DNA from: Incurvaria masculella
Lineage: Eukaryota; Arthropoda; Insecta; Lepidoptera; Incurvariidae
Assembly (NCBI GenBank): GCA_946894095.1
Contig: OX335643.1
Location: 5,567,036-5,631,035, forward strand
DNA: 64,000 nucleotides
Direction: 5' to 3'
Each line of letters begins with the position of its first letter. Position 1 is the stretch's first letter. Both the position numbers and the translations under genes were made by a program. Below are positions 10,821 through 21,773 of this stretch, in pieces. A model generated the notes under the pieces. That model was given only the letters and a program-made list of their open reading frames with translations, was not told the origin of the DNA and searched no databases.

Positions 10821-11541
10821 TCCATACTAATATTATAAATGCGAAAGTAACTGTCCGTGTATTGCGTTTTCACGACTAAACCGCTCAATTTTAAATACAG
10901 GTTGTTTGGAAAATCGATACATTCCTTTTGAGGGGTCATTCTAGAGCTAATTTTCAACTAATTTGGCCCAGTGAAATGGGGTTTTAAAATTAATAGTTTC
11001 TGAGTTATTTAAGTTTTAACGTGTATTTGTGTGTACAGTAAAAATAAAAATAAATTACCGCTAAAATTTGAGATGTGCACATAAGCAAATGTTATGTCAT
11101 TATTGACTGGTTTTTACATCTTAATGAGCAACTTTTTGTTAATTAAAAATCGTCAGCGCAAACCGAACCAAACAAAAAAAATACGGAACTTGTGGGAAAG
11201 TGAATTAAAATTGTAACTTTTCTGAAAGCATATGAACTAATTAAGTTATTTCCATAATTTGTATGCCATGTGTCATACTTTGATTTAAATAAATATTGTA
11301 TTTATTTTTACACAAACTTTCATTTGATCGTTTATTTCTGAGATTATGGTAATTTTGAATGCATTTTTTTAAGAAGTTTCTCATTTATCAGTTATTAGAA
11401 AATCGCTGATGAAATGCCCTGAGTGTATTAGTCATTACTTTTTCATAATTAGGGGATGGAAGTTCGTACAGAGAATTGATACCCCCGACATCACTCCAAA
11501 ACGACATTGACCCGAGCGGATCCGGATATCTCAGTTATTCA
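10821..11541 (+). mobile_element. Lep1-type Helitron, disrupted
   Basis: The 5' terminus is at 10821-10905 and a 3' part at 11484-11541 (CCAAAACGACATTGACCCGA). The 580 bp between are not Lep1-like and may be a later insertion or an unrelated join. No TIRs of an inserted element were found. Confidence 0.5.
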
Positions 11542-11688
11542 ATTATATATACAATAATACCTTCAACAAGGTATTCTAACATTTTAATAAATCAACTGAT
11601 TCTATACGTTCGGCCAACGATTGAGAAGGTCAACAACAGTTTTCTTAGAGGTCAACAGCTAATCTTATCAGTGTTATCCGTTGCTTTT

Positions 11689-11981
11689 TAGGGTTCCGTA
11701 CCCAAAGGGCGAAAACGTAACCCTATTACTAAGCCTCCGCTGTCCGTCCGTCCGTCCGTCACAGGGCTGTATCTCATGAACCGTAATAGGTAGGTAGCTA
11801 CAATTTTCGGAGAGTATGAATTTATTTTGCCGCTATAACAAAAAATAGGTGAAATAAAAAAAATGTTAAAAATTAAAATTAAAAATTAATGTTAAAAAAA
11901 AATTAAAATTAAAAAAAAATTAAAAATACGATGGTACGGAACCCTTTGTGTGCGAGTCCGAGTCGCACTTAGCCGGTTTTT
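11689..11981 (+). mobile_element. (TCCG)n-family repeat, full length
   Basis: AGGGTTCCGTACCCAAAGGG through (TCCG)n, the GCCGCTATAACA block and CTTAGCCGGTTTTT. It also carries an expanded AT-rich internal tract of AAAATTAAAATT-type units (11860-11925). Confidence 0.9.
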
Positions 11982-11984
11982 GAT

Positions 11985-12860
11985 TTGTTAGGATTTTAAG
12001 AGCTCGCTAGCACCCCAACGTCTGCTCCAATGTGGCTGAGCAAGGCTACTCAATTGAACACTACTAGGCCTTACGTTGTAATCAATTATACATTTAAATC
12101 AATTTACTAAATAACCTTAACCTATAGACACCACATGCGTAAAGGTTTTTGTATGAATTGAACTGGAATTAAATTAATCGAGTTGGTTTATTCACAATCA
12201 TTTGGTGTATTGCACCACTTGGTATAATTATTTTAAAATTACTCCTTTTGATATTGCTTACAAAAATAGAAACCAATGTTTGCTGGTTTGGCCGTAACGA
12301 ATAGTCATTACCTAATGTAATAATGTGTGAATTCTTTCAAATGTTAGTACTTTTAATGTTTTGCATTTATTAGTGAGGTGTACACTATCTCTGGTTAACG
12401 TTAATGTTTTTATTAAAATATGTCTGTGTTCTTTCGTCTGATGTCATTAACGAAGGATAGATATATGAGAGATGCATTGTATTCTTAGGACCGAGTGCAC
12501 GAAAGGAGATAAAAGAATAACAGACCTTATGTAACTTTTGAGATTACCGCGGCCGTTGAAGATGTTTGAAAAATGTTACGGCTTTTCACGCGGCGGGAGG
12601 AGACATTCTCCGACGTTTCGAGCTGATCGTTCAGCCCGTTGTCAAGGAGGAAGCCGCCATATTCGTACGCAGAAGTCGTCTGCCTTACGTTTTACCTTTT
12701 AGATTTGAAAATGGTGGCTGATAAATATTCTCTTTTGCGTCTTTTTTTACTGTCATTTTAGGAAAATACAGATAATTACATAAAAATAGCAACATACTGA
12801 GATAGAATAAAGATTTCTTAAGTCATATTTTTTCTTTAATCTGACAACTTTTAGGGATAA
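11985..12860. other. Noncoding with a shared terminus near 12485
   Basis: At 12485-12505 the stretch ACCGAGTGCACGAAAGGA matches the right terminus of the MITE at 62791-62951 in inverted orientation, so one end of that family may lie here. No gene seen. Confidence 0.35.
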
Positions 12861-13520
12861 GGAAACGTTAGGGCCCTGAAGACGATTTCAATAGTTTTAT
12901 TGCAAAATTGTGCCTTGGCCAATGTACAAAGAGAGCACAATGAGAGCAATCTCTTAACAGTAAGGCAACTTTTCATTTCTTCTATACTGAACGAACAGCG
13001 CCCTAAAGGTTTCCAAGCAAGCGTACTAACTCGTTTCACACGTTCCTCAAATCAAATGTCAGTTCCCAAAACTGAAACTAGTTTCGCTCAGCGTTTCGCT
13101 TACTTTCTTGGCCCGTACATATATAAAAGAATATTACTTTACAACAAATTTACTAGGACTAACAAGCACGATTTTAAACAGCAGATAAATGGGTGGCTAC
13201 TAGCACAAAACTATGAACAGACTTTATAAAGCCAACTATTTTCTACAAGTCCCCTCCCTTCCCCCACATTACACCACACATCCTATCACCTTACACACAT
13301 ATCCCAACATCACACACAATACCTATACACATACACTAACACAAAATCGAAGCGTTTCATAACATCCAAATCACAACTTCGGATCGATGTTCATGTATTT
13401 GTTTATTATTTTTTTAATGCGCAACCTCTTTCCCATGATACAGTCAAGCACTAGTTTGGGAAAGAGGGAACATAACTGTTTTTCTACCGTACCTTTATAA
13501 AATAAAATTTGAAAATTTTA
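12861..13520 (+). mobile_element. LINE 3' end: RT C-terminus plus 3'UTR
   Basis: An open frame 12861-13229 encodes about 120 residues resembling the C-terminal tail of non-LTR retrotransposon ORF2 proteins of the Jockey/CR1 type: a LLTVRQLFI motif, then PKTETSFAQRFAYFLGPYIY and a terminal FKQQINGWLL-like segment. It is followed by a 3'UTR whose end (CCTCTTTCCCATGATACAG to TTTATAAAATAAAATTTG) recurs inverted at 62960-63085. The catalytic reverse transcriptase is absent (5' truncation). Clade assignment is from memory of the general pattern. Confidence 0.6.
13250..13348. other. 99-base G-free tract
   Basis: No G occurs on the plus strand across 13250-13348. The tract is a mix of C-, A- and T-rich words (CCCTCCCTTCCCCCACATT and so on). 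It sits between the LINE-like coding tail and its conserved 3' end, so it is likely part of that LINE 3'UTR. Confidence 0.7.
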
Positions 13521-13925
13521 ACATTTCTTCAAATTTTCAAATTTCAGCCCAGTTGATTTCACGACAGTCGCGAACCTCGCGCGGCGTAATCAGTGCAATA
13601 CAATGCAATCCATATACTTAAAAGTGCGTAGAGACCAACATTAAATATTCCAGCGGTCATTAGTGTAACCTTCTGTCTAAGTAATCATTATGCTTGATTA
13701 TTTTAAAAGCATTCAAGCGCCTAATATATATTATAGTTCGCTTCACAAGATGTGATAACATCATTGCTAAAAACCACTTACAAACCTCAGATAAAAAATC
13801 GGCAGTCTTTTTCAAGAATTCTTGTTGTACTGACCTGTCTAATTCAATACAATGTTTAAACATTAATGTTTTTCCTCTTTGTTGTAAACAGCGTGAGTAA
13901 ACCCAAAACTGCAGTCAAGGACATT
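13521..13925. other. Noncoding, no feature seen
   Basis: No gene or repeat end assigned. The short ORFs near 13660-13900 are low-complexity. Confidence 0.4.
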
Positions 13926-14114
13926 AAAAAACACGCCAATTGCGAGTAGCATTCGCACACGAAGGGTTCCGTACCGTCGTACAAGATTTAACCCACAAAA
14001 ATCACGTTTTATTTTTTATGTTTTTTTATTTAACCTATTTGTTGTTATAGCGGCAAAATAAATACACATTCTGTGTAATTTTCCGCTGCCTAACTATTAT
14101 GGTTCATGATAACC
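13926..14114 (-). mobile_element. (TCCG)n-family repeat, truncated
   Basis: Minus-strand copy from CACGCCAATTGCGAGTAGC to GGTTCATGATAA. It stops before the (TCCG)n part, where a 5S-SINE fragment begins. Confidence 0.75.
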
Positions 14115-14205
14115 ACACGACCAGTCTTAACGGTCACCCATCCAGAAATCTCGACTATAGAACGGCTAGGCGTCATGGGCCACTGAGCTACCGAGTTTGA
14201 CAGAG
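14115..14205 (-). mobile_element. 5S-headed SINE, head fragment
   Basis: AACGGTCACCCATCCAGAAA is the reverse complement of the 5S C-box region, followed by CGACTATAGAACGGC and a GGGCCACTGAG-type 5' end. Only the head remains, directly fused to a truncated (TCCG)n repeat. Confidence 0.65.
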
Positions 14206-14276
14206 TAACGTTTTATTCTTCAATGCGGCCCTTTTAAAACTTTTCAAGACCTGTGTTTGTAAAACATACATCTTAA

Positions 14277-14748
14277 GGCGCTAGGACTAGCCAACTACTC
14301 GCGCCATACAAATGCACTTTTTAACAAATGTAATAATATGTAGTGAAACGCTTCAGCAAATCCAAATAGAACTCCAGACTGATAATGGATTGTTAATATT
14401 TTTTTATTCCATCATTTATTTAAATAATAATAAAAATAAAAAAAGTTGATTTTTCTCATTAGAAATCTGAAAGTCATTCGATTTCTAGATATAAGCAAAA
14501 ACAGCATATATGCATAAACAAAAAATTCCATTAGCTTTTAGATTTCTACATTTAGTCAAAAAAGTTCGGAAATGGACACCGTTTCCGCAATGTATTTTGT
14601 ATAGAAAAAGGAAACATACATTAACGAAAATCATTCGATTCCTAGACAAGGAATCATATATTGTAAGGATGACACTTATAATCGTCAGACTTAGTTAGTT
14701 TACTTGGGGTGCCTCGTCTAACTTTGCGATTTGGCTAGTACCAGGCCC
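14277..14748 (+). mobile_element. 472-bp TTAA-flanked MITE, copy 1
   Basis: Flanked by TTAA on both sides (14273-14276, 14749-14752). The ends GGCGCTAGGACTAGCCAA and (reverse complement of the right end) GGGCCTGGTACTAGCCAA form imperfect TIRs of about 18 bp. TTAA targets are typical of piggyBac-like elements. There is no transposase; a 62-codon ORF (14510-14698) is too short and featureless. By eye it matches 32622-33093 at every base except the last one. Confidence 0.9.
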
Positions 14749-14752
14749 TTAA

Positions 14753-15401
14753 GCAAATTGTTGAGGCAGACGAAGCAATCTGACAAGAGCTAATGTCACT
14801 TTGAAAAATAATGTTGCCATTCTCAGTGTAAAAGTGATGCATGCTTAGTTACGATCTAGAACTAAACACACCCCGGAGCTATGGATTCTACTCCCAACTC
14901 ATTATAATTACCTATAATTACCGAATTAATATTCCGACGATGAGTTAAACTGAATATTAGAACTACATTGAATAGTAAGACTGCTTAGAAATAAAATAAA
15001 AAGTTTTTGTAGTATTTTTGCAACGAAATTAGTTTAGTTTCCCCTACTTTCACATTTGAATACAAGTTTCTGTAAACCGATTATTTTCATAATAGACTGG
15101 AGCCGGAGTGAGTGATTCATGTCAATCATTTTGTCACATCACTATTTATTTTTTATTAAAAACTGACAGCAAATAAAACGTTAAACGTTAAAATACGACC
15201 AATGATAAAATGTAGATAGCGTGTTTGTATCGACGATCGTGAATCAGCGATGATCCTGTCTGGTGTGACAAGTTAATGCGTCATCAAATTAATTGACGAA
15301 CGTTTAAAGTAATGAGTAACGATAACCGTTTTCCTGTTGATGACAATATTTTATCGACAAGTAATATACTCGTAGATACTCTTCAGGAGGAGGACTCCGA
15401 A
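14753..15401. other. Noncoding, no feature seen
   Basis: AT-rich. No gene and no recognised repeat end. Confidence 0.4.
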
Positions 15402-16865
15402 GCTGAGATAAATAGTCGTAACTGAAACTAAGACTAATAGTAGGGGAGCCCACGATGCTAAATGGGGATTTACTCGAGCGTAAAAGCGTACTCGAAAGAT
15501 CACGTAATAAAAAATAAAAAAAAGTCATGTGATGTTTACCCGTTCACCGGTGGGGGGAGCGTCTACGGGGGGTCAAAGATGTAAAAAAAAAACAGTCACA
15601 TAGCCATATCCGAGCGCGTCAGATAATGATAGGGCGTATGCCCCACGTATCTCTGATAATGGAGGTATAATAATCTGCCGGTTTGCAAAGTGGGGGTGGC
15701 CGTACGGGGGGGTACAAAATAAAAAAAAAATTACTCGAGCGTGTCAGATTTTTAGAGGGGATATTCAGTGACCCCTCAAGATGCTCACATTAAAAAATCT
15801 GACGATTTGGACGTGACGCAAGCTTACGGGAGCTTTTCAAAAATGCAAAAAAAAATCGCCATTTTGATTTTCTCGAGCGCGTCAGATTAAGATATGGAAC
15901 GGTTCATCTTGATGTTCCAGATCTGATGTCCAATAATCTGACGATTATCTAGAGGGGTTTTCTTAATCTGACGACTTGAAAAAAAAATATATATGAATGA
16001 TTTTTTTTTGTAATTTCTGCATTTTGTTACCTAAAACGTACGAAAAATAGCATGCAAACAAAAATTAATCTAATTTTTTTTCAATTAGAATCTATATTGA
16101 GATTTGAATTTTTACATGAGATGCAAATTGTTTGATTGTTTTTTTTTTTAATCTTTGGTTATGGTGCTGTCTCTACAACAAACACAAAAACAACAATCGT
16201 TGTTATTAATATTATGTCCGCCTACAGAACCAATACGGTAAAAACAACTAAATAAGTAAATGAATAAATAAATAATAAAATAAATAAGAAAAACAGCTAA
16301 TCTGGTTGTATGTAGCTGAACGCCCCCTCTTGTGTCCCGCGCCGCCGTCTCTATGCGGATCGGATGGCGCGAGCCGTGCCCCTGGAGCTGCAATGGGGTG
16401 CAGGGAGTGCAGGATCGGGAATCGGGAGCTCCCGATTCCCGATTTTTTTTTTGCAAGTTTGTAACCCTCCCACTCCTTTTCGTCACGCTTAAAACGTCAG
16501 ATTATTGAAATGTACACATTTCAGTACATAATGAACCCACCATACCTTAATCTGACACGCTCGAGTATTTCAAGTGATCAATTTTTTTTTACTAATCTGA
16601 TGAGCTGCCCTTGACGCGCGGCTCTGCGTCGAGGTCTGATATGAGGTGGGGGTACTCAACAGGGTGCAAGGTATCCCTCCACATATTAATCTGACGCGCT
16701 CGACTAAATCCCGAAATCCCCTATTGGGCTCCCCTACTATAACGAAAAGTAGCACTTTCCTACGTCGCTTTCACACATTTTGTATGAACGAAATGTCACT
16801 TTTGACACTAGTTAGTATAACATTCGGTTAGTGTTAGTTCCAGTTGCGACTATTTAACTCAAGCC
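15402..16865 (+). mobile_element. GGCTGAG-family MITE, split by a 1.3-kb insertion
   Basis: The left half (15402-15437, GCTGAGATAAATAGTCGTAA) and right half (16740-16865, ending TGCGACTATTTAACTCAAGC) are the two inverted arms of a MITE. An uninterrupted copy is at 53678-53845. The insertion between them is the TAA-flanked element 15438-16739. Removing it and one TAA restores the family sequence around ACTAACGAAAAG. Confidence 0.85.
15438..16739. mobile_element. 1302-bp TAA-flanked element with motif array
   Basis: The termini TAGTAGGGGAGCCCA and TGGGCTCCCCTACTA are perfect 15-bp inverted repeats. TAA flanks both sides (15435-15437; 16740-16742). A 3-bp TNA target duplication is seen in PIF/Harbinger-type elements, but I cannot assign a superfamily. 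The interior has no transposase. It holds repeated copies of a CGAGCGCGTCAGATTAA-like motif, direct on the left side (near 15473, 15611, 15735, 15873) and inverted on the right (near 16550 and 16688), plus several shorter AATCTGACG words. A palindrome (GAATCGGGAGCTCCCGATTC) lies near 16420-16439. The 112-codon minus ORF at 16148-16486 is not recognisable. Confidence 0.85.
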
Positions 16866-16942
16866 GACACCAACATGTTAATCTGAAATCATACGAGAGC
16901 TGCAGGATTCTGGCGGCGGTGGTTTTCAGTCATGGAGGTCAA

Positions 16943-17191
16943 TCAGCAAGTCTATTCCTGGAATTCTGTAATCGGGAATCAGGAATCCTGAGTCTATATA
17001 GAGGTTTTTAAGAGGTTTCATATAGAGGTTTTTAAAGCAATTTTCTAGACGAAAATATTCCGGAGAATAGTATTTCAATTTAATCCAGTTTTTCCGTCGA
17101 AAAAATCGCTTTAAAAACTTCTATAAAAGCGGGTTTATATACTCAGGATTCCTGATTCCTGATTACGGAATTTCATGAATAGACCTGCTGA
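16943..17191. mobile_element. Foldback MITE, TCAGCAGG family, copy 1
   Basis: The ends TCAGCAAGTCTATTCCTGG and CATGAATAGACCTGCTGA are inverted repeats. Both arms contain AATCAGGAATCCTGA-type words and AAAGCG-rich segments, giving near-full-length self-complementarity around a central CGAAAATATTCCGG. The second copy is at 34168-34404. Confidence 0.8.
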
Positions 17192-17884
17192 GGTGACTCA
17201 CTGGTTCTTTATCGATATTTGTTAACTTTTCCTCAAGTAAAACTTGAAACATAACTTAAGATCATTGTTTTGAATATACATAGCGATTTAGAAATTTGTT
17301 TTAGTATAAAAACATATTTCAGTACATTGTATATAAAACAATTTTGGTCTCATCGTGTAACATTCTAAGTCTATGGTCCTACCAGTATTTTCGAGTCCGA
17401 AGCCGATTGTTTTGCTCTTGCCATACCGTTCGAGGCCAGGAGAGCATGTTATGAAGAGATGCGAGCCCGTTGAAGAAGCGATATTTGCGTTTATTCTTTT
17501 CCTTACAATACCGCGATAGTTGAATCTGTGTTGGTAAAAACGCCTGCAATAGTACACTGCCGTGCACGGTAACACGGCTCTGCCTAAATATTCTTCGCAA
17601 CTGGAAATAACACTAACCGAAAGTGATGCTATCTAAGGTTTTAATATTTTTGGGACATTGACAGATTTTTTCCAGTATTTAAAATAAATTGGCCAAGTAT
17701 TCATCTATTCTAATAGATTTCAAGGAAAAAAATTATCAAAGTGCACCCCGAGTCCGCGCTCTTTTAATTTATTTCAATAATTAATTTCTTGGAAACCATT
17801 ACAAATACATGCGTAGTTCTTTGCCAATAGTTCTTCATTCAATTGTGGGCAGGTTTTTCGATAATACTTTGTAGTTTTTTGGAA
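17192..17884. other. Noncoding, no feature seen
   Basis: The 95- and 73-codon minus-strand ORFs at 17288-17600 overlap in different frames and have no domain I recognise. Confidence 0.4.
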
Positions 17885-18250
17885 CGTGACATGGATGGCT
17901 AATACCATACAACTACCGTCATGATTTTAGCCCAATGAACATAATTCTCGAAAGAATTATGTGCCATGCCAGGACCTTCCCCTTATGAGTACAGCTAGAC
18001 TAAACTGGATAGAAAACACGGACAATTTTTCATTGCCGCTTGCATCCAATGAAATCGTACTAACCCAGGCGGGCTTACCCTACCAACAGCTCGCATTATC
18101 GCACTTATTATATATTCGCTCGCACTTATCCAAGTCAGAAAGATAAAGAAAGTGATGCATGACGGGGTCAACGATATGAACCCGCGTGAAAGGTAAATCC
18201 TTCAGCCCCAACACCACGAAAGGATATATTTCTTGACATGAAATAAACTT
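17885..18250 (-). mobile_element. tRNA-type SINE, minus strand
   Basis: ATGGATGGCTAATACCATAC tail, CATGCCAGGACCTTCCCC body, then AAGTCAGAAAGATAAAGAAA and a degraded tRNA-like B box (minus strand GGGTTCATATC). Same head-proximal segment as the copy ending at 60130. Confidence 0.7.
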
Positions 18251-18299
18251 GATCTTATTCAACTCAAACAACTTATTTAGCCACTTAGCTTATCAAACC

Positions 18300-18565
18300 G
18301 CTTGCCGCCGACGTTCATAAATCGAGACGTCACGAAACTTTAGCTCGGCAGTGTAATCGAGTGTTGCGCTTATAGATTTGACGGCGCGATGCGATCGGCC
18401 GCGCGCGAGTTATGCAAGGCGGCGGTGGGCCGAACAAGTGGATACGTTCGATCGGATCGGCGCGGCTCGCCTTGACACTGTTGCGTCTCGCGGTCCGCTG
18501 TGCGCTGACGGACTCGAGGCCTTTCCAAATGAGTTATGCTGTGCGGGGGAAAGAGATCTGAGCCC
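18300..18565. other. CpG-rich block of unknown role
   Basis: Strong local CpG enrichment (GCGCGATGCGATCGGCCGCG) in AT-rich surroundings. The overlapping ORFs on both strands have no recognisable domain. Could be a regulatory element or an unrecognised GC-rich repeat. Confidence 0.3.
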
Positions 18566-18570
18566 ATAGT

Positions 18571-19390
18571 CCCAGCTGTCACCTAAATTGGCGTTTACGG
18601 CAAACCGATCGACTGGCGTTTTCCGTAAAAACGTCAAACTCCATACAAGTTTTACTAAATATTCTGTGGTTTTACTTCTTTAAGCTGTCAAAGTCAAACT
18701 CGGACTTCCGATTTGTATGAAAACGCAGAGTCGGCGTAAACGGCAACGTCGACGTATTTACGGTAACTTTGAGTAAACTGCCAAATCAAACTCGGACTCG
18801 CAAATGTTAGTTCGTTAGCTGAGACTACCGGCTCTGAGCCCGTAGTTCGAGTTGTCACCTAAATTGGCGTTTTCGAATGTATGGAGAAATTGAAGAGCTC
18901 GCGCAGTGGGCGTTAAGCGAACTAACATTTGCAAATCCCAGTTTGATTTGACAGCTTACTCACCGTCACCGTAAATACGTTGAGGGTTTTCATACAAATC
19001 GGAAGTCCGAGTTTGACTTTGACAGCTTGAAGGAGTAAAACCACAGAATAACTACGAACAACTTGTATGGGATTTGACAATTTAGGCGAAAACTCGAACT
19101 GCGATACAGGGTGGTCAGTCCGAGTTCTCACCTAAATTGGCGCTTACGGAACTTTGAAGTTACGTAAAAACGTCTAACACCATGCACGTTTTTCTAATAA
19201 TTCTGTGGTTTTACTTCTTGGACCTGTCAAAATCAAACTCGGACTACCAATTTGTATGAAATCGCGGAGTCGAGGTAAACGGCAACGTCAACGTATTTGC
19301 GGTGAAAATACGTTAGCTGCCAAATCAAATTCAGACTCGCAAATGTTCGTTTGCTCAATTTAGTTGACAAGTCCGACTAGCGGCTCTGGA
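18571..19390. mobile_element. Array of three TTGGCG-family MITE copies
   Basis: Three copies abut: about 18571-18838 (plus), 18838-19107 (minus) and 19108-19390 (plus). Each carries CACCTAAATTGGCG near an end and the internal blocks TCTGTGGTTTTACTTCTT (or complement), AAACTCGGACT and GTCAACGTATTT. They are diverged from each other, so this is not a recent amplification. Confidence 0.75.
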
Positions 19391-20263
19391 CATCTCTTTA
19401 CCAATCTAATGTAAGGGCGTCAACGCGACGGAAGATATTTGAGAGAAGTGGTCGGGAAATTTGCTAAATACATATATTTCACCCATCCTCGAACCTTTAC
19501 CGTAATGTAGGCGTATTCTTGGAATTCCGTGCTCAGGAATCATGAATATTTCAGACGAAAAACCCCTTTTATAGCAGTTGGCGAGGCTAGAAGAGCTAAG
19601 CGTTTGCACATTCGTGCTCTCGCGCTAGGTCGCGTAACCTTGCGCGCACAAGTAAACGTGGCAAACACATACTGTACAATCTGTGTACATAATAGTTTCC
19701 TCAAGTTAATACATTTTTGTTTATTCTGCATCCCAACAATCTAGAAGTTTCCATGCACAAATCTGTAAACACGCTAGTACATACATTACAAAAACAAAAT
19801 TTCCTTGTTGTCGATGCTTAGCACCTGTTGTTGCCAGTTCTCCGCAAAGGCACATTAGCCAAGGATGCTAACGAGTTATCGTTAAATATTACCCAACGAT
19901 CGTTCAATTACTGTACAGTGTCCAGTGGACGGCTCAAATCGTAAGGCGAAAACAACAAATTAGTCGTTTTGGAACTCTCGCTTCGTGAGCTGGTGTGTCG
20001 TGTTGCCTTTTTCGTTCCCACAGTGGTGTTGAGGAGATTCTGGTTGCTTGGGAGCCTTGCTGAAAGGTTGGTGTTTGTGTTCTTTTGGTTACTATCTACG
20101 ACACCCGAATGGGTAATTTCTATTTAGTATGTTGCCTTTTCTTCACTCTACATTCTGGGATTTACTAATAATCCCCAATCGACCCCGGAATAGTTATGCT
20201 ATGTTTAGTCCTTTGCATTGACATGCAGTTTCAAATTCGATGAAAAGGGGCAAAATATGGTAA
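19391..20263. other. Noncoding, no feature seen
   Basis: ORFs near 19529-19744 on both strands are mutual shadows without a domain. No repeat termini noted. Confidence 0.4.
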
Positions 20264-20307
20264 AAACCCTGATCATACTCGGATCAGTCCGAGTATGATC
20301 AGGGTTT
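20264..20307. repeat. Perfect 44-base palindrome (hairpin)
   Basis: Left arm AAACCCTGATCATACTCGGA, loop TCAG, and a right arm that is its exact 20-base reverse complement. No mismatch. Not part of any repeat family recognised here. Confidence 0.95.
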
Positions 20308-20659
20308 ATTGACAGTGTGCGATTTCTGTAACACTTGCTCGATTGTTCGTAGTGCTCGGTGTTGCCACTTCAGTGCCTTTTCGCGAATCTTCGTATCCAG
20401 CTGCGTTAAAAAATATGTATTTCGTTAGATTTTTTTTTTCAAAATATCGAAAAGGTTTTCCTTTATTCCTTAAATGGACAAAAGCGTTTCATTTAGCGTA
20501 CTGACTTTTCATACAGCGTAGGATGTCAGAATAAAACTTATATAAGGTTTTGTCGCCGCGAAGTCATTATCTCGGTCTTACAGTAATTTAGAGACTTTTT
20601 GACTTGTATTTTGAAATAAATATTTTAAATTGTTTTACAAAAAAGTACCAAGTTCATTT
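20308..20659. other. Noncoding, no feature seen
   Basis: AT-rich DNA between the palindrome and a SINE. Nothing assigned. Confidence 0.4.
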
Positions 20660-20865
20660 TAAAACACGGACACATTTTCATTGCCGCTTCGACCATCTTT
20701 TCATCAAATGCGATGGTACCAACCCTCGTAATTACACCCACAATTTTACTTGGAAAATCAACGTTCGATAACGGTCACCCATCCCTAACCCGACCTCGCC
20801 TAAGTTGCTTCACCTCAATAATCGAACGGTAAGTCGTCGCGCCACCGGACCGCCGACGCTGACAG
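20660..20865 (-). mobile_element. 5S-headed SINE, 3'-truncated
   Basis: CATTGCCGCTTCGACCATCT body and AACGGTCACCCATCCCTAAC / AAGTTGCTTCACCTCAATAA head, the reverse complement of the 5S-like internal promoter region. Confidence 0.75.
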
Positions 20866-21203
20866 CTCCCTCGCCCGAGTATTTCCTCACCATAGCACTT
20901 CCACACGGGCTGCATAGCCAAGATCGCTGGGCGTCCATTACTGACATGAGCTTTGACGACTGGAATTACATGCAATGTCGCCATGCTGTTTAAAGCTACA
21001 CCGGAGATAATCAACATTAAAAACCGGTTTTTTTCTGCTCAAATCCTGTTCAAGCGAGTGAGTCGCCGCTAGGGCCTGATTCTGGCGTGGTTACTTCTAT
21101 ATTTTTTTTAATTATAGAAGAATTTAAATCTAAAAAAGTTTTTTCTAAAGTTAAGTCCGGACAATCGATTTTTTAGATACGGCAAAATCTCTGGTTTATG
21201 ACC

Positions 21204-21773
21204 AGTCTCAAAGCACAGACCAGTCTCGAGCCACAGGCCAGTCTCGAGCCACAGACCAGTCTCGAGTCACAGGCCAGTCTCGAGCCACAGACCAGTCTCG
21301 AGCCACAGGCCAGTCTCGAGCCACAGACCAGTCTCGAGCCACAGGCCAGTCTCGAGCCACAGACCAGTCTCGAGCCACAGACCAGTCTCGAGCCACAGAC
21401 CAGTCTCGAGCCACAGACCAGTCTCGAGCCACAGACCAGTCTCAAACCACAGACCAGTCTCGAGCCACAGACCAGTCTCGAACCACAGACCAGTCTCGAG
21501 CCACAGACCAGTCTCGAGCCACAGACCAGTCTCGAGCCACAGACCAGTCTCGAGCCACAGACCAGTCTCGAGCCACAGACCAGTCTCGAGCCACAGACCA
21601 GTCTCGAACCACAGACCAGTCTCGAGCCACAGACCAGTCTCGAGCCACAGGCCAGTCTCGAGCCACAGGCCAGTCTCGAGCCACAGACCAGTCTCGAGCC
21701 ACAGGCCAGTCTCGAGCCACAGACCAGTCTCGAGCCACAGACCAGTCTCGAACCACAGACCAGTCTCGAACTG
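21204..21773. repeat. 18-bp minisatellite, about 32 units
   Basis: Tandem units of CAGTCTCGAGCCACAGAC, each containing CTCGAG. Because 18 is divisible by 3 and the unit lacks stops in several frames, it opens long spurious frames on both strands. In the first nine units a G/A variant alternates (CAGGCC, CAGACC), giving a 36-bp higher-order period; the later units are mostly the A form. Very low divergence. Confidence 0.95.

Noticed and set aside
14510..14698. 62-codon ORF identical at 14510 and 32855
   Set aside because: The identity comes from the two copies of the 472-bp element; the peptide has no transposase features.
16148..16486. 112-codon minus ORF inside the TAA element as its transposase
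   Set aside because: Low-complexity segment plus Arg-rich region, no DDE-type motif, and it is much too short.
21204..21773. CRISPR-like array
   Set aside because: The units are contiguous 18-mers with no variable spacers, and the genome is eukaryotic.
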